Under the pieces are notes generated by a model. That model was not told the origin of the DNA. It worked only from the letters and a program-made list of their open reading frames with translations, and searched no databases. This document shows, piece after piece, positions 42,796-49,968 of a stretch of DNA of 64,000 nucleotides. Source of the DNA: Halotalea alkalilenta (GTDB lineage: Bacteria; Pseudomonadota; Gammaproteobacteria; Pseudomonadales; Halomonadaceae). Where the stretch lies: positions 2,914,001-2,978,000 of the forward strand of contig NZ_CP015243.1 of the NCBI RefSeq assembly GCF_001648175.1, written 5' to 3'. Within the stretch, counting starts at the first letter, position 1. Each line of letters starts with the position of its first letter. A program made the position numbers and the translations under genes.

Positions 42796-43556
42796 AGCGC
42801 CATCCGTAGTTGCCGGACCTGCTCACTCACCGCCAAGTCCGTCGGGATGCGCGGACGCGCCAAGTCGAGCGGTTTGATCGCGCGAATGCGACCAGGACGC
42901 GGCTCCAGCACCACCACGCGATCCGCCAGCACCACCGCCTCTTCCACATCATGGGTGACGAACACCACGGTGATGTTCTTGAGTCGCTGCAAGCGCAACA
43001 GCTCCTGATGCATTTGCGCTCGCGTCTGCGGGTCCAGCTTGGAGAAGGGCTCGTCCATCAGCAGGATCTGTGGCTCCACCACCAGACTGCGTGCCAACGC
43101 CACCCGGCTGCGCATGCCGCCGGAGAGCTGATGCGGCCAGGCGCGTGCGAAGCCCTCGAGCTCGACCAGACGCAGCGCCTCCTCGGCCTTGATGATGCGC
43201 TCGGCTCGACGCGAGCGCTGTGCCTCGAGACCGAACGCCACGTTGGCCCGGATGCTGCGCCAGGGCAGCAGGCGGTCTTCCTGGAACATGTAGGCGATCT
43301 GCCGCCAGTCGCGAAAGCTGCTCGCCGGCTGGCCATCGATACGCAGCTCACCGCGGTCGGCCGGCAGCAGCCCTGAGACGATATTGAGCAAGGTGCTCTT
43401 GCCACAGCCGGAGGTACCGAGCAGAGCGACGATCTCTCCTTTGGCGACATCCAGCGAAATGCCGCGCAGCGCCTCCAGGCCATCGAAGTGCTTACCGATA
43501 TCCTTCAAAGAGAGCGCAGGCACGGCGACCGCCAGCGAAGACGGAGCATTCATCAC
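42792..43556 (-). CDS. NitT/TauT-type ABC transporter ATP-binding protein
   Basis: 254-aa ATPase. Walker [11 protein letters not shown]-loop [11 protein letters not shown], signature [16 protein letters not shown], Walker [18 protein letters not shown]-loop [10 protein letters not shown]. The QEDRLLPW and DEPFSKLD segments are characteristic of the SsuB/TauB/NrtD group. It overlaps the GntR gene by four bases on one side and the permease on the other. The whole import system therefore appears to be co-expressed with its regulator. Confidence 0.94.
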   Translation of the reverse strand: MMNAPSSLAVAVPALSLKDIGKHFDGLEALRGISLDVAKGEIVALLGTSGCGKSTLLNIVSGLLPADRGELRIDGQPASSFRDWRQIAYMFQEDRLLPWRSIRANVAFGLEAQRSRRAERIIKAEEALRLVELEGFARAWPHQLSGGMRSRVALARSLVVEPQILLMDEPFSKLDPQTRAQMHQELLRLQRLKNITVVFVTHDVEEAVVLADRVVVLEPRPGRIRAIKPLDLARPRIPTDLAVSEQVRQLRMAL

Positions 43557-44272
43557 GACAACCTCGCCATCAGCAACGGCAGCGAGACACCTGACTCGCT
43601 CAAACTGGCGTACACCTTCTCCAAGGTCATCGCCTGGAAGGTCTCGATATGCCGGCGCGCGATCAGCTCGGCACGCTTCCCATCCCGCTCCTCGAAGGCT
43701 TTGATCATCGCATTGTGGTCGTGCTTGATCTCAGGCTTGGTGCCCTGCACGTTGAAGCCCAGCGCCACCAGCCGGGTCATCTCATCCATCAGTCCCGAGA
43801 GGGTACGCAGCAGCCGCTCATTACCGGCCGCCCGGGCGATCTCGAGATGGAAAGCCTTGTTGGCATCCATGAACACATCGATCTGCTCGGGCAGCGGCGC
43901 GGGATGCATGACCCGGCACGCAGCCTCCAGGACCCGCAGCCGCTCGATGTCCACCCGCTCCACCGCCAGTCTCGCCGCCAATGGCTCCAACTGCGCGCGC
44001 AGGGCGAACACCTCTTCGACGTCCTTGACCGTGACGGGCGCGACCTGGTAGCCCTTGCGCGGCAGCGATGCGAGCAAGTGCTCATGACACAGACGCGTCA
44101 GTGCGATACGACAGCTACTCTTTCCGATCCCATAGACATCCATCAATTCGGGCTCGGTGTGCCTCGATCCAGGCAGCAGCCGACAACTGAGGATATCTCG
44201 ACGAATGCGCCTGTACGCGGCATCACCTTGAGAGCTGGGAATAGCTGTAAGCGAAGGGTCTGCGTCGGGCAT
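43553..44272 (-). CDS. GntR-family transcriptional regulator (FCD/FadR-type)
   Basis: 239-aa regulator. The winged-helix DNA-binding part spans about residues 15-85 (AAYRRIRRDILSCRLLPGSR, ELMDVYGIGKSSCRIALTRL, LASLPRKGYQVAPVT). The FCD ligand domain follows with metal-type residues in FMDANKAFHLEIARAAGN and RRHIETF. It is first in an eight-gene operon whose genes mostly overlap by four bases, so it is autoregulated by position. Two palindromes upstream (44293-44307 and 44408-44418) are candidate operators. The effector is probably the imported acid or a CoA intermediate. Confidence 0.92.
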   Translation of the reverse strand: MPDADPSLTAIPSSQGDAAYRRIRRDILSCRLLPGSRHTEPELMDVYGIGKSSCRIALTRLCHEHLLASLPRKGYQVAPVTVKDVEEVFALRAQLEPLAARLAVERVDIERLRVLEAACRVMHPAPLPEQIDVFMDANKAFHLEIARAAGNERLLRTLSGLMDEMTRLVALGFNVQGTKPEIKHDHNAMIKAFEERDGKRAELIARRHIETFQAMTLEKVYASLSESGVSLPLLMARLS

Positions 44273-44292
44273 TGGGAAGGCCTTGGTGGATG

Positions 44293-44307
44293 TGTGAGCA
44301 GCTCACA
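44293..44307. promoter_or_regulatory. Palindrome TGTGAGCAGCTCACA, candidate GntR operator 1
   Basis: Perfect odd palindrome (TGTGAGC-A-GCTCACA) about 20 bases upstream of the GntR start codon. Its core TGAGCAGCTCA recurs at 44408-44418 in the same intergenic region. It superficially resembles a CRP site, but the spacer between TGTGA and TCACA is five bases, not six. Confidence 0.55.
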
Positions 44308-44407
44308 ATGAGCGTCTACTGATCTCAACCGGCTCTTCAAGCTAACGGAGACATGCAGCGAATCGAACAAATATTTACTAATAATAATATTCGATAAATC
44401 TTATTAT

Positions 44408-44418
44408 TGAGCAGCTCA
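44408..44418. promoter_or_regulatory. Palindrome TGAGCAGCTCA, candidate GntR operator 2
   Basis: Second copy of the palindrome core, 113 bases upstream of the first, next to an AT-rich stretch with AATAATAA (44380-44387) and TTATTATT (44401-44408). A further half-site, CTGCTCA, is at 44426-44432. The promoter of the GntR-led operon probably lies between the two palindromes. Confidence 0.5.
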
Positions 44419-44439
44419 CCCTAGGCTGCTCAATCGCTG

Positions 44440-44545
44440 TTCCCACCTTGTGCGAGCACGTCCCGACGACAGCGTGGTTCGATGAACTTCCGCGCATCCC
44501 GGGAGGGTAGAGAGATCGCACGGCGACGGTGAGGCCGTGGTTCGA
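44440..44545. repeat. Dispersed repeat, left part flanking IS110 copy 2
   Basis: Contains CGTCCCGACGACAGCGTGG, a TTCGATGAACTTCCGCGCAT segment, GATCGCACGGCGACGGTGAGG and CCGTGGTTCGA, matching the modules at 10531-10595 and 36690-36845. It is interrupted at about 44557 by the IS110 element. Confidence 0.7.
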
Positions 44546-44644
44546 GACGCTCGCTCCTTTCCATGAACCCCCTCCGAGTTCTCCTCGACAGGGGGATGAT
44601 CAGGGGGGAGATTGGGCGGTCGTCATATCGTTCTTCCTCAACTT

Positions 44645-45973
44645 TCAGGCAGAAGCATTTTGAGCTTCAGTCTGGATAGGCGTCACGGAGAACCCGAGCT
44701 GCTTGGCGAGTCGACGCATGGAACGTTGTTTGGTTTCCAGCGCCTGTGCCTCGTAGTACTGGAGTCCGTGTTCGACATAGTCCAATCCTTTGACCATGAC
44801 GCGCCAGAACAGCGCCGCGAGTTTGCGCGCCAGGGCGATATTGGCGATCAATCCACCTCGGCGACCCGCCATCCGACGGTAAAAACCGCCCAGCGCAATG
44901 TGTTTGCTGCGAGCGAGGCTGCGGGCCATGACGCAAAACAGGCGCCCAGCACGATTACGCCTGCGCTTGGCCGAGCGTTGGCGCTTACCGCTCTGATGAC
45001 TCCCGGGGGCCAGCCCGGCCCAAGCGGTGAAGTGTTTCTCGGTCGGCCACTGGGTCAGGTCGGTTCCCACTTCACCTATGAGTTGCAGGACGCTGTAGTC
45101 CGTATGGGCGGGAAGCACGGTGAGATCATTGCCTCCACACAGAGCCACCAGCATCGGATGCAGGTCATCGATCTGGGGTGCATTGGCACCGCCTCGCTTG
45201 TGCGCCTTGGACGGCGGCGACGTCGGAGGATCGACGTCGATCGAACGGAGCACCGCTTCGATCTGTTGGTCGCAAGCCCTGATCAAACGCTGGTAGTGCT
45301 CCCAGCTTTCCAGCGCCTGGCGCAACGCGAACAGATGCTCCTCGGCCCAGGTCCCTTGCAGAGAGGCTTTGATCCGTTCGGCCTTCTGCTGGCGGATCTG
45401 CACGTCGCACAAAGCCAGCAGTCGCTCAGGATCGCGTTCACCCTCGAGCATCGACCGGATCACCGCCATGCCGCTGCGGCCCACCAGGTTGCTGATGACA
45501 TCGTGCAATTTGATGTTCATCCGCTCCAAGGCCTTCTGCAGATGCTGCACATGCCCTGCGGCCAGCGTGATGTGGTCCTGGCGCAGTCGCAGGTAATCCT
45601 GCAAGCGCCGGATCTCGGCTGGGGGCACGAAGCCTGCCCGCAAGAGTCCGTGCGCGTGCAACGTCGCTCCCCACTGGCAATCCTTCATATCCGTCTTGCG
45701 ACCCGGCAGATTGCGGGTGTGCTTACCGTTGACCATCAGCACCTGTAGTTTCGCGGCTTCCAGCACGCTGTACAGGGGCAGCCAGTAGATCCCCGTGGCC
45801 TCCATGGCCACCGACTTCACCTTCTGCGACAACAGCCAGTCGCGTAGCTCATGCAGCTGTGCCGTGAACGTGCCGAATACCTTCGGCTCCCCCCCGGCAA
45901 TCGACACATGCATCTGCTCGCTGCCGACATCCACGAAGGCTGCCAATGGATCCAATACCGGTAAGTGGGCCAT
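44645..45973 (-). CDS. IS110-family transposase (DEDD recombinase), copy 2
   Basis: 442-aa recombinase identical to the copy at 10704-12032 except for one residue in the first RuvC-like strand (QMHV instead of QMYV). The DEDD residues, the coiled middle and the Tnp_20 serine region (GSHQSGKRQR) are intact, so it could be active. The shared context (repeat target, same insertion point) supports sequence-specific insertion by this protein with its RNA guide. Confidence 0.93.
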   Translation of the reverse strand: MAHLPVLDPLAAFVDVGSEQMHVSIAGGEPKVFGTFTAQLHELRDWLLSQKVKSVAMEATGIYWLPLYSVLEAAKLQVLMVNGKHTRNLPGRKTDMKDCQWGATLHAHGLLRAGFVPPAEIRRLQDYLRLRQDHITLAAGHVQHLQKALERMNIKLHDVISNLVGRSGMAVIRSMLEGERDPERLLALCDVQIRQQKAERIKASLQGTWAEEHLFALRQALESWEHYQRLIRACDQQIEAVLRSIDVDPPTSPPSKAHKRGGANAPQIDDLHPMLVALCGGNDLTVLPAHTDYSVLQLIGEVGTDLTQWPTEKHFTAWAGLAPGSHQSGKRQRSAKRRRNRAGRLFCVMARSLARSKHIALGGFYRRMAGRRGGLIANIALARKLAALFWRVMVKGLDYVEHGLQYYEAQALETKQRSMRRLAKQLGFSVTPIQTEAQNASA

Positions 45974-46227
45974 CTTATAGCTCCTGGGAACGGGTCGATG
46001 GAGAAGGGGTTACCGCAAGCCCGGTCGTGTTCTGGGAAGACAAATCTTTCCAACGGGAAGCCAGGCTCACCATAATGCGCAGCAGCCCACGACCAGAGCC
46101 ATTCTCACCACCGGGCACCCGGCACCAAAAGACATGCGGCCACGCTGCTTGCGGCAACACAGCCATGCTACTCGGGTTCAAGGTCCATGCGCAGTGCCAT
46201 CGCGATGGCACAGGAGGCTCACCACGA
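45974..46227 (-). ncRNA. Candidate IS110 bridge-RNA region (copy 2)
   Basis: Long non-coding end upstream of the second recombinase. The same 18-base palindrome is present at 46194-46211. It differs from copy 1 at only a couple of positions (for example CTTATAG here against CTCATAG beside the start codon), so the presumed guide loops are the same, in keeping with both elements having chosen the same target repeat. Confidence 0.4.
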
Positions 46228-46231
46228 ACGG

Positions 46232-46376
46232 AGTTTTCCGGACCCGGGCTCGGCGCCATACCTGACCCGTTCGTCCCGAGCGGCGTTCCTACGCGCCAAG
46301 GCGCCGATTCGACGCAACGGTTAGGAACGCCAGTCGAGGAATCGCGCGGCGGCGGTGAGGCCGTGGTTCGAGACGA
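46232..46376. repeat. Dispersed repeat, right part flanking IS110 copy 2
   Basis: Contains CTCGGCGCCATACCTGACC, CCGTTCGTCCCGAGCGGCG, GAACGCCAGTCGAGGAATCG and CGGCGGCGGTGAGGCCGTGG then TTCGA. Between here and the IS1182-family element at 46484 there is no supported gene. Confidence 0.7.
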
Positions 46377-46458
46377 GATGTTTCCGAGCACCCTGAACAA
46401 GTACCGCGAGTCGAAGGGGCCTCGCCAGCCATCCGAAACCTTGGCCGATGAAACGGAA

Positions 46459-46483
46459 AACCCAGCCGCTAAGGGCTGGGTTC
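46459..46483. repeat. 25-bp hairpin direct repeat, left flank of IS1182 element
   Basis: AACCCAGCC-GCTAAG-GGCTGGGTT plus C. The same 25 bases recur at 48077-48101 in the same orientation (loop GCTAAG in both, not its complement). It therefore behaves as a duplicated target containing a 9-bp stem, rather than as an inverted end of the element. Confidence 0.7.
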
Positions 46484-46494
46484 CAGACTGCTGA

Positions 46495-46524
46495 CAAAGT
46501 CCTGGCCTCACCGCCAGGGCTTTG
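46495..46524 (+). terminator. Hairpin with T-rich tail at left end of IS1182 element
   Basis: CAAAGTCCTGGC (46495-46506) pairs with GCCAGGGCTTTG (46513-46524), with a single G-U pair and a 6-base loop, then TTTTGA. It is positioned between the terminal repeat and the transposase start, where it could insulate the transposase from outside promoters. Confidence 0.6.
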
Positions 46525-46560
46525 TTTTGATGAAGGCATTCCCTTTGCGAGTATGCCGCC

Positions 46561-48026
46561 GTGCTGCGAGAGCCCTCTCCTCATCAACATCAGCTCGAAA
46601 TGGTCACGCTTGAAGAGCTGGTGCCGTCTGATCACCTGCTGCGTCACATCGACGCCACCCTCGATTTCTCCTTCATCCGCGACAAGGTCCGCCATCTCTA
46701 CTGCGCCGATAATGGCCGCCCCGCGCTCGATCCCGTCATGCTGTTCAAGGCCTTGTTCATCGGCTACTTGTTCGGGGTGCGCAGCGAACGCCAATTGATG
46801 CGTGAGATCCAGGTCAACGTCGCCTATCGCTGGTTTCTCGGTCTCAGCCTGACCGACAAGGTGCCGGATGCCTCGACGATCAGCCAGAACCGACGACGAC
46901 GCTTCAGCGATAACACCATCCATCAGGAGATTTTCGACACCGTGGTCGAACAGGCCATCGTGCAAGGATTGGTGGGCGGTGAAGTGCTCTATACCGACAG
47001 CACGCACCTCAAGGCGAACGCCAACAAGACGCGCTTCGTATGCGAGCAGGTTCAGCGGAGCACCGCCGGCTATCTCGATGCCCTGGATGCCGCCGTCGAG
47101 GAGGATCGTGCCAAGCACGGAAAAAAGCACTGACGCCACGTGCCGCAGTCACCGAGACGGTCGAGAAGAAGATCAGCACTACCGACCCCGACAGTGGCTA
47201 CATGGTGCGAGATGGCAAACCCACCGGCTTTTTCTACCTCGATCACCGTACCGTCGATGGCCGATACGCGATCATCACCGATACCTACGTGACTCCTGCC
47301 AACGTGGCGGATAGCGCGCCTTATCTCGCGCGGCTCGACCACCAATGCCAACGTTTCGATCTAGCGCCGCTCGCGGTGGGATTAGACGCTGGGTATTTCA
47401 CTGCCGCCCTTTGCCAAGGCATCGAAGAACGCGATCTCTATGGCGTCATCGGTTACCGCCGTCCTAATAAACGTGAGGGCTATCTGCCCAAGCGGGCCTT
47501 CGTTTACGAGGCCGAGCAGGATGCCTATCTCTGTCCAGAGCGACACGGGCTGATCTACGCCACTACCGACCGCCATGGTTATCGGCACTACCGCAGTGAC
47601 CCTGCCATTTGTCGGCACTGCCCACGACTGACTTCCTGCACGAGAAGCGCCAATCACACCAAGCTGGTGACCCGGCACGTCTGGGAGGACGCCAAGGAGC
47701 GTATCGAGAGCCACCGGTTGAGCGACTATGGGCGAGGGCTCTACAAGCGACGAAAGGAGACGGTGGAGCGAAGCTTCGCCGATGCCAAACAGCTACACGG
47801 CCATCGCTACGCTCGGATGCGGGGACTGGCTCGGGTGAGAGAGCAGTGTCTGCTCGCCGCAGCCTGCCAAAACCTGAAGAAGATGGCCTTGGCGCGGATG
47901 CGCCGGCTATTTTCATCCATTTTTGGGGCATGGAGCGTTGTTCAACGGCGCTGTGAGGCGTTGATGAGCGCCATGACCGTCATCTACCGATTCCCTGGGT
48001 ATCTGCACGCAAAGTGGGTGGTTTGA
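46561..48026 (+). CDS. IS1182-family DDE transposase, two frames joined by a -1 shift
   Basis: The first frame (46561-47133, 190 aa, GTG start) ends KHGKKH-stop. The second frame, -1 relative to it, continues with KKALTPRAAVTETVEKKIS to 48026. Joined, they give about 488 aa, the normal family length. The N-terminal domain is LEELVPSDHLLRHIDATLDF and the catalytic residues are YTDSTHLKANANK (D), VGLDAGYFTAA (D) and ETVERSFADAK (E), with a CxxC-type insertion (CRHCPRLTSC). The junction contains A_AAA_AAG at 47121-47127 in the proper phase for -1 slippage. Programmed frameshifting is possible; an inactivating indel is the alternative. Confidence 0.85.
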
Positions 48027-48034
48027 ACTGAAAT

Positions 48035-48066
48035 GACGAACCCTGCCTGTAAAGGCAGGGTTCGTC
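48035..48066. terminator. Perfect 13-bp hairpin at right end of IS1182 element
   Basis: GACGAACCCTGCC (48035-48047), loop TGTAAA, GGCAGGGTTCGTC (48054-48066). It starts nine bases after the transposase stop codon and overlaps the terminal inverted repeat. It lacks a following T-run, so it may be a transposase-binding or transcript-protecting structure as much as a terminator. Confidence 0.6.
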
Positions 48067-48076
48067 AGCAGTCTGG

Positions 48077-48101
48077 AACCCAGCCGCTAAGGGCTGGGTT
48101 C
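48077..48101. repeat. 25-bp hairpin direct repeat, right flank of IS1182 element
   Basis: Second copy of the sequence at 46459-46483, same orientation. Beyond it, up to 48348, lies about 250 bases of non-coding DNA with one modest inverted repeat (TCTGGCTC 48142-48149 / GAGCCAGA 48161-48168); nothing else was recognised there. Confidence 0.7.
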
Positions 48102-48348
48102 TGAATAGGGTGCGGGGCTAAGCGGCAAAATCCTTGCACGGTCTGGCTCACACGATGGTCGAGCCAGAATCTAGCTCCTCCATCCTTAGAGTTACTCCTC
48201 GAGTAGCCCCGCTCGAAAACAATAACCTGCCCAGGCGCACACCATTAATAACATTTGATCACTTAGAGAAAAATAACACCCACCCCTGGCGCATCAACGC
48301 TCAGCGCAACTACCGCCGCCTCGCGCCCCATCCGCCAGCGCAAGTTGG

Positions 48349-48621
48349 CTATAACGAACTCTTGCGAGGACGACCTGGCCGCCGTTTGGCTGGCTTCAAC
48401 TCCTCAGGGGAAATACCCAGCGCCTCCAACTGAGCCCGAATAGCGGCCAGCTGCTTTTTCTTCTCATCCACGGCGGCATCCAACGCATGCTGCTCTTCAG
48501 CCTTTTCTTGGCGAATTTCGTCGAAGATCGTGGCCAGCTTCTCAAGCTCAGCGAGCGACAGCTGGCGCAGCGCGCCGCGCGCCACGTTCTTGTTGCCCGC
48601 CAGCCTTTCCAATACAGACAT
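48349..48621 (-). CDS. Short H-NS-family-like protein with C-terminal AT-hook
   Basis: 90-aa protein. Residues 1 to about 65 are helical and coiled-coil-like, resembling the H-NS oligomerisation domain (SVLERLAGNKNVARGALRQL, LAELEKLATIFDEIRQEKAE, EKKKQLAAIRAQLEALGISP). Instead of the usual C-terminal domain (YxDPxTGxTWSGRGRxPxWL), it ends KPAKRRPGRPRKSSL, a minimal AT-hook. The stop codon is genuine in this sequence and no H-NS C-domain is visible downstream in any frame. A strong ribosome site (AGGAGGTGAT) precedes ATG 48621. It could be a xenogeneic silencer or an H-NS antagonist; the assignment rests on pattern, not alignment. Confidence 0.65.
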   Translation of the reverse strand: MSVLERLAGNKNVARGALRQLSLAELEKLATIFDEIRQEKAEEQHALDAAVDEKKKQLAAIRAQLEALGISPEELKPAKRRPGRPRKSSL

Positions 48622-48710
48622 ATCACCTCCTGCATCAACTTGAACTTGATAAGCTCAATATAGGCCGTGCGTACCGAGTGCGCATTGTGGATCAGCAAAG
48701 AATGCCAGTG

Positions 48711-49001
48711 TCACGATTCCACGGCCTTGCGATCAGACACGAAAGTGCATGATGGAGCGATGGATTCCAGCGCATCGTTCACATCCCCCATCCCCGTCCA
48801 AAGGGTAAACGCAACCGTTGCCGTTCTCCAGAAATCGGAAGCGGCCCTTTGGTAGATTTCCTGGTAATCCTCACTCAAACATTGCACTACCTGCTGTGCG
48901 CTTTGCTGCGTAAGCCCCATTTCCTCGATATTATTCTCTACCGTTTGCTGAAGAGGGCCGATGATAAAAAATGATACGAGCGCAAAAATGAAACCTTCCA
49001 T
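48711..49001 (-). CDS. Hypothetical protein with N-terminal membrane segment (96 aa)
   Basis: Unrecognised. Start ATG 49001 is preceded by GGTGATC, a good ribosome site; an in-frame start 13 codons earlier is less likely. The first 15 residues (EGFIFALVSFFIIGP) form a membrane anchor or signal segment, followed by a polar helical region rich in Q and E (LQQTVENNIEEMGLTQQSAQ) and two cysteines (VVQCLSEDY and SCTFVSD). It lies in an AT-richer block next to an IS element, divergent from the next membrane protein. No function can be proposed. Confidence 0.55.
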   Translation of the reverse strand: MEGFIFALVSFFIIGPLQQTVENNIEEMGLTQQSAQQVVQCLSEDYQEIYQRAASDFWRTATVAFTLWTGMGDVNDALESIAPSCTFVSDRKAVES

Positions 49002-49263
49002 ATGGATCACCAGATAATCATTAGATCCACATGATGACACAAAGACTTACCGTTTTGATTATCGAAAAATTAGTCCCAACGACTGCATTGGCCGGACAGA
49101 CCACCATCACCACCGGTATCTCCTTTAGTTGCCGACTCGCCAAACCGACCGACTGCGTACCCGCATCGGTGAGATTGGGTGAACCAACGAACGAGCGCAA
49201 TTCATGGAACCTTCCTACGCTATGGACATCTACCGTGGGAAAGCTAAAGACCAAGGACGGAAC

Positions 49264-49968
49264 ATGATCACCTGGATCAATGAAAACTCAGGCGCACTGC
49301 TGGTAATCAACGGCATTGCCACCCTGTGCGTATGGTTGTTCTATGCACAGCTTCTCTATCAGAACTTTGCCCGACAGCGACGTCCAAGAATATTGATCAA
49401 TCGAAGTAAATCGCGAAACCTGGATTCAGTATGCCTCTTGAGCAACATGAGCTCTGAGAAGATCTTCATCGAATACATTCTGGTCACCCTGCATTCCGAA
49501 AAAGGCTGTGTCACCGCGGATATTGCGGAATTCGAGCTTCCGAGCGAAAAAAAGAACGATTTGTCGCTCGAAAACGAAACCCGTCAAGGCCCTCTGGAGA
49601 GTGGTCAAACGAAAAGGATAGGCACTTACAGAGAGCTTTACGAGCGGGTATTGAGAGAAAACGACAGCATCATATCCACTTACAAAGACGAGCAAAATCT
49701 GCTATTCGATAAAATCGAAATACGCGTCATCGCGATATACAGCAGCGAGGACCGGCCGGTAGGCGCCCAGCGCGTCTTCATCCTGCCCAACGAAGAAGGC
49801 GGCGAACTGCTGCCAGTGTCTTTCGATACGAAGAGATTCTCGAGCCCGTGGGAGCGACTGACGGTGAAGAAATGGATACGATCGGTTGCCCATCGGGAAA
49901 GGCGAAAGTCACGTCAAAGAAACGGCTCATCCCGGCTGGAATTGAAAGAGCACATCGATAAACCCTGA
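49264..49968 (+). CDS. Hypothetical single-pass membrane protein (234 aa)
   Basis: Unrecognised. Start ATG 49264 follows AAGGACGG, and an in-frame ATG 60 bases upstream lacks a ribosome site. Residues 8-30 (SGALLVINGIATLCVWLFYA) form a transmembrane helix, then a basic stop-transfer (RQRRPR). The remainder reads as a beta-rich cytosolic domain (VCLLSNMSSEKIFIEYILVT, KIEIRVIAIYSSEDRPVGAQ), with a highly basic C-terminus (RERRKSRQRNG). Composition is AT-rich against its surroundings, a sign of acquired DNA. The layout, a helix followed by a beta-sandwich-like domain, resembles orphan membrane proteins of genomic islands. Confidence 0.65.
   Translation: MITWINENSGALLVINGIATLCVWLFYAQLLYQNFARQRRPRILINRSKSRNLDSVCLLSNMSSEKIFIEYILVTLHSEKGCVTADIAEFELPSEKKNDLSLENETRQGPLESGQTKRIGTYRELYERVLRENDSIISTYKDEQNLLFDKIEIRVIAIYSSEDRPVGAQRVFILPNEEGGELLPVSFDTKRFSSPWERLTVKKWIRSVAHRERRKSRQRNGSSRLELKEHIDKP

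Larger units (their letters stand above)
44557..46227 (-). mobile_element. IS110-family insertion sequence, copy 2
   Basis: 1671-base block nearly identical to 10616-12286 and in the same orientation. The roughly nine differences all fall in the half containing the start of the recombinase gene and the long non-coding end; the other half (first ~770 bases) is identical. Flanks are again the dispersed repeat. No target duplication was seen. As for copy 1, the outermost ~11 bases at 46227 may belong to the target. Confidence 0.88.
46484..48076 (+). mobile_element. IS1182-family insertion sequence
   Basis: Bounded by the 25-bp hairpin repeats. The ends carry a 12-bp inverted repeat, CAGACTGCTGAC (46484-46495) and GTCAGCAGTCTG (48064-48075). 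Just inside the left end is a hairpin (46495-46506 / 46513-46524) followed by TTTTG, which would stop incoming transcription. Just inside the right end is a perfect 13-bp hairpin (48035-48047 / 48054-48066). There is a single transposase in two overlapping frames. Confidence 0.85.

Noticed and set aside
44293..44307. CRP site
   Set aside because: TGTGA and TCACA are separated by five rather than six bases, and the core recurs in the same promoter, fitting the local GntR better.
46321..47139. 272-codon minus-strand frame over the IS1182 left end
   Set aside because: Crosses the insertion boundary and is antisense to the DDE transposase.
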